Positions 12,974-17,676 of a DNA stretch of 17,676 nucleotides are shown here, in pieces. The translations under genes were made by a program, and so were the position numbers. Each line of letters opens with the position of its first letter. Within the stretch, counting starts at the first letter, position 1. The DNA comes from DATDRS01 sp035291605. Lineage in GTDB: Bacteria; Chloroflexota; Anaerolineae; Anaerolineales; UBA6663. Under the pieces are notes generated by a model. It was not told the origin of the DNA. It saw nothing but the letters and a program-made list of their open reading frames with translations, and did not search any database. Location of the stretch: assembly GCA_035291605.1 (NCBI GenBank), contig DATDRS010000299.1, forward strand, positions 1 through 17,676, in the 5' to 3' direction.

Positions 12974-14152
12974 ATGGACATCGAACAGCTTTCCAAGACG
13001 ACTCAGTGGCTGGACGACGAACGCCGCAAAGACAAGCAGGAAATGGCCGCTCTCCACGAGCGGGTTACCGGCCTGGCGGCGGAAAACGCCAGTTTGCAGC
13101 GCAAGGTCCAGCAGCTTGAGTCCGACCTGGCGACCTCGACGGCCACGCTCCAGCGGCTGGCGAAAATTGACGATATCCTCGACGGCTATCGCAAGGAAAT
13201 GGCCCGCCAGGTAGAGGAACTGGAACAGCGCCGGAGCGACGCGGCCCGCGAGGACGAGCGCCTCCGCAAAGTGGAACGCGAAGGCATCAACAAGTCGCTG
13301 GCCGAGCTGCGCAAGGGGATTGAGAACATCGCCCGGCTGGAACGCGAGGCGCAGGCCCGCAAGGACGAAGAAAACCGCCTCTCACGCCTCGTGGCGGAAC
13401 TGCAAAATAAGGTCTCCGAGTTCAACCGCTATCTTGACGAGCGGCTGCGCTCCATCGCCGTCGTCGAGGAAGGGCGGCGGCAGGACGCCAAGCGCATCAC
13501 CGAACTGCAAACCGAGTTGATCGACCTGCGCAAGCGCCTGGACGAGAACCGGGGCAAGCTCGACGTCGTCGAAGACGTGGCCCGCCGGGTGGACGCCCGC
13601 CTGGGAGAACTATTCATCGCCGAGACCGAGCGGCGCAACATGCAGACGCAGTGGCTCGACGCCCAGGCCATCGTCCAGGCCGAGCGCGACCGGGCGTGGA
13701 ACGACATGCAGATCAAGGTGGACTCGGCGGTGAAGAGCATCGAAGAGTACGCGCGCAAGGTGGATCAATACGCCGAGACGAACCGCGACCTCAAACGCTC
13801 GGCGGACGAGTTCAAGCAGATGACCGAGTTCATGGAACGGCGCATCACCGAGGCCGCCGAAATCCAGCGCCTGGCCGGGGAACGTTTCCGGCAGGATTGG
13901 GCCGCCTTCCTCGCCGACGACCAGAAGCGCTGGACGACTCACATGCTGCTGCGCGACGAGCAGTGGCGCGAGCATGACCGGCTCAACATTAAGCAGCTCG
14001 AACGGCTCGAAGCCCTTGAGGAGCAGGCCGGCGAGTTGCTCGACGCCGTGCGCCACATGCAGGCCCTCGACGCTAATCGCCTGCAATCCCTGCTCACCCT
14101 CGTGCGCGAGATGGTCGCCGAATACGAGCAGCAATTCGCCAAAGTGCGCTAG
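12974..14152 (+). CDS. Long coiled-coil protein of unknown function
   Basis: 392-residue soluble, very polar protein rich in Glu, Arg, Lys, Gln and Leu; I recognise no named family. From about residue 15 almost the whole chain has heptad patterning typical of a coiled coil, with no signal peptide, membrane segment or nucleotide-binding motif. Weak breaks occur near IDDILDGYRKEM (about 73–84) and near GERFRQDWAAFLADDQKRWTTH (about 306–327), where Trp residues cluster. The frame is open back to 12359, but ATG 12974 is supported by GAGGA 7 nt upstream and a good promoter. Upstream codons read antisense to the GT4 gene. Related-looking long coiled coils serve as cytoskeletal, division or chromosome-organising proteins, but nothing here proves such a role. 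selB follows after a 75-nt repeat array. Confidence 0.85.
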   Translation: MDIEQLSKTTQWLDDERRKDKQEMAALHERVTGLAAENASLQRKVQQLESDLATSTATLQRLAKIDDILDGYRKEMARQVEELEQRRSDAAREDERLRKVEREGINKSLAELRKGIENIARLEREAQARKDEENRLSRLVAELQNKVSEFNRYLDERLRSIAVVEEGRRQDAKRITELQTELIDLRKRLDENRGKLDVVEDVARRVDARLGELFIAETERRNMQTQWLDAQAIVQAERDRAWNDMQIKVDSAVKSIEEYARKVDQYAETNRDLKRSADEFKQMTEFMERRITEAAEIQRLAGERFRQDWAAFLADDQKRWTTHMLLRDEQWREHDRLNIKQLERLEALEEQAGELLDAVRHMQALDANRLQSLLTLVREMVAEYEQQFAKVR

Positions 14153-14220
14153 TACGGACTACGCGATACGGAATACGTGCTCGGCTTGCCGCACTCCGTA
14201 CTGCGTAGTCTGCATCGAAC
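14151..14220. repeat. Ten-unit degenerate heptamer array between the coiled-coil gene and selB
   Basis: Ten consecutive 7-nt units fill the gap exactly from the coiled-coil stop to 7 nt before the selB ATG. Units 1–4 fit RNTACGN (for example AGTACGG, GATACGG). Units 7–9 (for example ACTCCGT) are related, and units 5, 6 and 10 have drifted. Two interleaved 8-bp inverted pairs arise: 14151–14158 with 14195–14202, and 14157–14164 with 14203–14210. No convincing −10 or ribosome site for selB is visible. Confidence 0.75.
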
Positions 14221-14227
14221 ATCTCCC

Positions 14228-16093
14228 ATGCATGTCATCGGCACTGCCGGCCACGTTGACCACGGCAAATCCACTCTCGTCGAGGCCCTGACCGGCATCA
14301 ATCCCGACCGTCTGAAGGAAGAACGCGAACGCCAGATGACGATTGACCTCGGCTTCGCGTGGCTCACGCTCCCCGGCGGCGAATCTGTCGGCGTGATCGA
14401 CGTCCCCGGCCACCGCGATTTCATCGAGAACATGCTCGCCGGGGTAGGGGGGATTGACGCCGCCCTGTTCGTCGTCGCCGCCGACGAGGGCGTGATGCCT
14501 CAGACCCGTGAGCATCTGGCCATCCTCGATCTGCTGCAAATTCCGGCGGGCGTGATGGCGCTGACGAAATCAGACCTGGTGGACGCGGAGTGGCTGAGTC
14601 TGGTCTCGGCGGATGTCGCCGCGTCCGTGCGCGGGACGGCCCTCGACGGCGCGCCGATCGTCGCGGTCTCCGCCCGCATGGGGGATGGTCTGCCCCAACT
14701 CAAACAGGCCCTGCAACGGGTTCTCTCCGCCCGGCCGCTGCGCCCGGACCTCGGGCGGCCTCGCCTCCCGATTGACCGCGTGTTCACCCTCTCCGGCTTC
14801 GGAACGGTCGTCACCGGCACGCTCGGCGACGGCGCGCTCGCGCTCGGCGAGGAAGTGGAAATCCTCCCCGCCGGATTCACCGCGCGCATCCGGGGTCTGC
14901 AAACCCACAAGACGAAGATTGAGCGCGCAGTCCCCGGCAGCCGGGTCGCGGTCAACCTTTCCGGCGTCGAGATCAACCAGCTCAGGCGCGGCATGGTCCT
15001 CGCGCATCCCGGCGTTTTTCGCCCGACCAACTTTCTTGACGGGCGCTTCCGCCACCTGCCTGACGCGGATTTGCCTCTGAAGCACAACGCCGAAGTCAAA
15101 TTTTTCGTCGGCGCGGCGGAGGTCCTGGCAACGGTGCGGCTGCTGGAGCATGAGATGCTTGCTCCGGGCGAATCCGGCTGGATGCAACTCCAGCTCGCCG
15201 AGCCGGTCGTCGTCGCCAAAGGCGACCGCTTCATCCTCCGTCGTCCCTCGCCAGGCGCGACCATCGGCGGCGGGGCGGTCGTTGACCCACACCCCAAACG
15301 CCGCCACAAGCGGCGTGACGCCGCCGTCCTCGCCCGGCTCGAGGTCCTGTCACGAGGCACGCCCGGCGAGATGCTCCTGCAGGCCCTCGACACCCTCGGC
15401 CCTGCGCCGCTGAAGGACGCCCTCCAGAAGGCCGGCTTCGACAAAGCCTCCGCCGCCGAAGCGCTGGAGGAAATCTCAGATCAACTTATCCGGCTCGACG
15501 GCGATGCGCTGGTCATTTCAAAGGCCGCGTGGCGCAAGTTTGAGGACGATTTGGGCCAGTGGCTTCATGCCTATCACTCAGCCCATCCTCTCCGGGTCGG
15601 GATGCCGCGCGAGGAACTCAAGAGCCGCCTGAAACTCAGCCCCAGAATCTTCAACGCCTTCCTTGCCCGCGCCGCCGAAGCGGGGAGCGTCGTCGCCGCG
15701 GGCGCGGTCGCCCGCCTGCCGAGCCACACGGTCCAATTCACGGCGGTGCAGCAGGCCGCCATCCATGCCGTGCTCGCCGATTTTTGGCGCGAGCCGTATA
15801 ACACCCCCTCGGCTAAAGACTGCCTCGCCCGCCTCGGCGAGGAAGTGCTCAATGCCCTCCTCGAACAGGGGGCGCTCGTCCAACTCTCCGCCGACGTGCT
15901 GCTGCTCTCCGAAACCTACGCGGCGACGGTCGAGCGCCTCAAGGCTCACCTCCGCGCGCACGGCAAGGTCACCGTCGCAGAGGTCCGCGACCTGTTCTCG
16001 ACCTCGCGCAAATATGCGCTGGCGTTGATGGAATATCTGGATGCTCAGGGTGTGACGAAACGGGTCGGAGATGAGAGAGTGTTGAAAGGGTGA
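14228..16093 (+). CDS. selB: Selenocysteine-specific translation elongation factor SelB
   Basis: GTPase that delivers Sec-tRNA to the ribosome at UGA codons marked by a SECIS hairpin. The 621-residue product is typical of bacterial SelB. G1 is GHVDHGKST (8–16), G3 is DVPGH (58–62), G4 is TKSD (113–116) and G5 is SAR (148–150). Domains II and III follow (FGTVVTGTLGDGAL; RFILRRPSPGATIGGGAVVDP). The C-terminal winged-helix repeats that bind the SECIS hairpin run from about residue 390, ending in VRDLFSTSRKYALALMEYLD and GDERVL. The start MHVIGTAGHVDHGKS matches family N-termini, and the frame upstream to 14177 is repeat sequence. No selA, selC or selD is in view. No good ribosome site is visible, so it may depend on read-through from the coiled-coil gene. 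Confidence 0.96.
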   Translation: MHVIGTAGHVDHGKSTLVEALTGINPDRLKEERERQMTIDLGFAWLTLPGGESVGVIDVPGHRDFIENMLAGVGGIDAALFVVAADEGVMPQTREHLAILDLLQIPAGVMALTKSDLVDAEWLSLVSADVAASVRGTALDGAPIVAVSARMGDGLPQLKQALQRVLSARPLRPDLGRPRLPIDRVFTLSGFGTVVTGTLGDGALALGEEVEILPAGFTARIRGLQTHKTKIERAVPGSRVAVNLSGVEINQLRRGMVLAHPGVFRPTNFLDGRFRHLPDADLPLKHNAEVKFFVGAAEVLATVRLLEHEMLAPGESGWMQLQLAEPVVVAKGDRFILRRPSPGATIGGGAVVDPHPKRRHKRRDAAVLARLEVLSRGTPGEMLLQALDTLGPAPLKDALQKAGFDKASAAEALEEISDQLIRLDGDALVISKAAWRKFEDDLGQWLHAYHSAHPLRVGMPREELKSRLKLSPRIFNAFLARAAEAGSVVAAGAVARLPSHTVQFTAVQQAAIHAVLADFWREPYNTPSAKDCLARLGEEVLNALLEQGALVQLSADVLLLSETYAATVERLKAHLRAHGKVTVAEVRDLFSTSRKYALALMEYLDAQGVTKRVGDERVLKG

Positions 16094-16129
16094 CATGCGA
16101 CGCGCGTCAGGCGTCCAGTGCCCGTTCAT

Positions 16130-16157
16130 GTCACGTGTCACACGTCACGCGTCACGT
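16130..16157 (+). repeat. Four-unit GTCAC heptamer array upstream of pgeF
   Basis: Four consecutive 7-nt units of form GTCACRY run up to T-rich sequence and then the extended −10 of pgeF. More diverged units (for example GCGTCAG, GCGTCCA) precede them at 16104–16124, so most of the 84-nt selB–pgeF gap is repeat-derived. Confidence 0.8.
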
Positions 16158-16161
16158 TTTG

Positions 16162-16170
16162 TGATACACT
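16162..16170 (+). promoter_or_regulatory. Extended −10 of pgeF, placed for a leaderless mRNA
   Basis: TG at 16162–16163, one base, then TACACT (16165–16170) forms an extended −10. Exactly 7 nt separate it from ATG 16178, and no ribosome site is present. No −35 consensus is visible; the heptamer array occupies that position. Confidence 0.55.
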
Positions 16171-16177
16171 TCCGCCG

Positions 16178-16957
16178 ATGAACGCCCAGGCTGCGGGTGA
16201 AATCCGTTACTACCAGTTCGATAACCTCGACCACCCTGACCTCGTCCACGGCGTCTTCTCCCGGCGCGGAGGCGCAAGCGCCGGGGCGTATGCCTCGCTC
16301 AACCTCTCCATCAGCACCGGCGACGCGCGCGAGAACGTCCGCGAAAACCGCCGCCGCGCGTTTCACGCCCTGGGCCGCGAACCGGAATCTATCGCCGACC
16401 TCTGGCAGGTCCATTCCGCCGACGTAGTGGTCGTGGACGAGCCACGCGGCGAAAACTATCACTCCGAGAAGGCTGACGCGTTGCTGACGAATAATCCCGC
16501 CGTGACGCTGTTCCTGCGCTTCGCCGACTGTGTGCCCATTCTGCTGTTTGACCCGAAACGCCACGCGGCTGGCATCGTCCATGCAGGCTGGAAGGGCACA
16601 CTGCTCAAAGCCCCTGCGGCAGCGGTGAGGGCCATGGCCGAACAGTACGGCTCCCGCCCGGCCGATCTCCTCGCGGGCATTGGGCCGTCCATCGGGCCGT
16701 GCCATTACGAAGTCGGGCCGGAGGTCGTCGAACGGACGCGGGCGGCGTTTCCCGCGGCGGACGAGCTGCTGGCGCGAGTGAACGGCGGTTACCATCTCGA
16801 CTTGTGGGCCGCGAACGCCCGCGCTCTCCGGGAAGCAGGCGTCGAGCAGATCGAGACGAGTTGTCTCTGCACCGCCTGCCGCACCGACGAGTTCTTCTCG
16901 CATCGGGGGGAGAAGGGAAAGACCGGGCGGTTCGGGGCGCTGATTGCCTTGCGATAG
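16178..16957 (+). CDS. pgeF: PgeF / YfiH-type purine nucleoside phosphorylase-like enzyme (multicopper oxidase-like fold)
   Basis: Member of the YfiH family, long annotated as polyphenol oxidase (laccase domain). E. coli YfiH has been described as a peptidoglycan editing factor that corrects UDP-MurNAc-L-Ser misincorporation, and family members also act on purine nucleosides. The 259-residue product shows the family landmarks: HGVFSRRGG, WQVHSADV with His79, FADCVPILLFDP with Cys118, GIVHAGWKGT with His135, and IGPSIGPCHYEVG. The His/Cys/His set would form the metal site. The frame continues back to a GTG at 16118, but that extension translates the repeat array; ATG 16178 is supported by a −10 box 7 nt upstream. 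yggS follows on the same strand, a common neighbour of pgeF. Confidence 0.93.
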   Translation: MNAQAAGEIRYYQFDNLDHPDLVHGVFSRRGGASAGAYASLNLSISTGDARENVRENRRRAFHALGREPESIADLWQVHSADVVVVDEPRGENYHSEKADALLTNNPAVTLFLRFADCVPILLFDPKRHAAGIVHAGWKGTLLKAPAAAVRAMAEQYGSRPADLLAGIGPSIGPCHYEVGPEVVERTRAAFPAADELLARVNGGYHLDLWAANARALREAGVEQIETSCLCTACRTDEFFSHRGEKGKTGRFGALIALR

Positions 16958-16960
16958 GGC

Positions 16961-17010
16961 CAACGGATGGAACGGATAACAAAAATCTGTTCCCTCCATG
17001 CAATCCGTTG
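16961..17010. repeat. Imperfect inverted repeat between pgeF and yggS
   Basis: CAACGGAT (16961–16968) pairs with ATCCGTTG (17003–17010), and GGAAC (16969–16973) pairs with GTTCC (16989–16993), leaving an unpaired bulge on the right arm. It begins 3 nt after the pgeF stop. It could be a hairpin that ends or tempers transcription, but there is no U-tract. The left arm also contains two AACGGAT units 9 nt apart, so a repeat origin is likely. Confidence 0.5.
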
Positions 17011-17016
17011 ACTAAC

Positions 17017-17676
17017 TTGGGCAGGACACTTTCAGAGAACATTTCCAAGGTCAAGGGGCGCATTGCCGAGGCGGCGCAGCGGGCGGGGCGCGACCCGGCG
17101 GAGATCACGCTCGTCGCTGTGACCAAAACGCATCCGGCTGAAGTCGTCCGGGCCGCCGCCGCGTTGGGACTGACGGACTTCGGCGAGAATCGCATTGAAG
17201 AGGCCGCGCCGAAAATGCTATCCGTGGCTGATCCCGCCCTGTGTTGGCACATGATCGGCCACGTGCAGAGCCGCAAGGCGCGCGACGTGGCGATCGCCGG
17301 GTTTGGAATAGTGCATTCGGTTGACTCGCTCAAACTCGCTGAACGCCTGAGCCGTTTTGCGGAGGAAGCGAGGCGCGTTCAGCCGGTCCTGCTTGAGTGC
17401 AACGTCTCGGGCGATGACGCCAAGGCGGGTTTTGCCGCGCACAATCCGGCGAGTTGGGATAAACTATTACCTGAGATCGAAAAGATCTTGGCGTTGCCCG
17501 GCATACGTGCGCAGGGGCTAATGACGATGGCCCCGATCGTCCCGGCGCCGGGGGCCGCCCGGCCTTACTTTGCGCGCCTGCGCGAACTGCGCGACTATCT
17601 GCGGGCGCGCCTGCCGCCGGGCGAGGGCGACTGGCGCGTCCTGTCGATGGGCATGACCGACGACTTTGAGGCCGGG
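17017..17676 (+). CDS. YggS/PROSC-family PLP-binding protein, 3'-truncated
   Basis: Pyridoxal-phosphate homeostasis protein of the YggS/PROSC family, cut by the window end. The visible 220 residues include LVAVTKTHPAEVV with the PLP lysine (Lys37), FGENRIEEA, WHMIGHVQSRKA, HSVDSLKLAE, LLECNVSGDDAKAGF, RAQGLMTMAP and LSMGMTDDFEAG. These are the expected landmarks in order. The start is a TTG, at 17017 or 17008. The family N-terminus favours 17017, and neither has a good ribosome site. An out-of-frame ATG at 16998 opens a 5-codon ORF ending at 17015, just before this start. It follows pgeF by 59 nt, matching a widespread gene pair. Confidence 0.92.
   Translation, partial: MGRTLSENISKVKGRIAEAAQRAGRDPAEITLVAVTKTHPAEVVRAAAALGLTDFGENRIEEAAPKMLSVADPALCWHMIGHVQSRKARDVAIAGFGIVHSVDSLKLAERLSRFAEEARRVQPVLLECNVSGDDAKAGFAAHNPASWDKLLPEIEKILALPGIRAQGLMTMAPIVPAPGAARPYFARLRELRDYLRARLPPGEGDWRVLSMGMTDDFEAG

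Noticed and set aside
12869..13057. N-terminal extension of the GT4 protein
   Set aside because: It would run through the divergent coiled-coil gene and the intergenic promoters. Family N-termini begin at MRLGLDVR, and a −10 box sits 6 nt upstream.
14153..14227. tRNA-Sec (selC) or SECIS in the selB leader
   Set aside because: The 75 nt lack an acceptor stem, anticodon arm and T-loop pattern, and the sequence resolves into 7-nt repeats. No UGA-containing selenoprotein frame is adjacent.
8961..16157. CRISPR array
   Set aside because: Repeat units are 7–8 nt and contiguous without spacers, and no cas gene is present.
16118..16177. GTG start for pgeF in the repeat array
   Set aside because: The added residues simply translate the GTCAC heptamers, and family members start near the ATG at 16178.
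16145..16999. Minus-strand ORF (284 codons) opposite pgeF
   Set aside because: It covers pgeF in antisense, has no recognisable motif, and arises from high GC. pgeF has family motifs and a promoter.

Overview
The window is GC-rich and densely coding. It carries mostly housekeeping and cell-surface genes, with very short gaps, GTG/TTG starts and several starts that look leaderless. The mix suggests a member of the Chloroflexota (Anaerolineae-like): a secreted LysM protein with a Thr/Pro-rich linker, a bacterial SelB, RlmN, a PgeF–YggS pair, GT4 glycosyltransferases and degenerate micro-repeats between genes. This taxonomic call is inference from gene content and style. No rRNA, tRNA or other marker gene is present to fix it.

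Layout. 1–1293 (+): the 3' part of a phosphodiester glycosidase-like protein, then an endonuclease III (nth). 1338–2333 (−): a PfkB sugar kinase, probably fructokinase. 2455–3681 (+): a secreted protein with six LysM domains built from a duplicated three-LysM block. 3686–5137 (−): IMP dehydrogenase guaB, divergent from a GNAT acetyltransferase (5249–5923, +). 5927–12868 (−): a long co-directional run, read from high to low coordinates as GT4 glycosyltransferase, HpcH/HpaI-type aldolase, small helical protein, SAM methyltransferase, second glycosyltransferase, HAD-IIA phosphatase, TPR protein and rlmN. 12974–17676 (+): a coiled-coil protein of unknown function, selB, pgeF and the start of a yggS-type gene.

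How the genes may work together. The two glycosyltransferases and the methyltransferase fit surface glycan or glycolipid modification, but their substrates cannot be read from sequence. pgeF and yggS form a commonly conserved pair linked to peptidoglycan quality control and PLP homeostasis. selB implies that the organism decodes UGA as selenocysteine. No selA, selC, selD or selenoprotein is visible here.

The most unusual signal is not a protein. Several gaps between genes, and one glycosyltransferase reading frame, hold degenerate micro-tandem arrays with strict short periods: 7 nt at four sites, 8 nt at one, about 10 nt at one. Two of the 7-nt arrays run up to, or close to, the −10 box of a promoter. 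Three genes (HAD phosphatase, GT4, pgeF) have a −10-like hexamer only 6–7 nt before the ATG and no Shine-Dalgarno sequence, which points to leaderless mRNAs. A 21-bp palindrome also overlaps the inferred guaB −35 box. I saw no CRISPR array, insertion sequence, prophage or defence locus.
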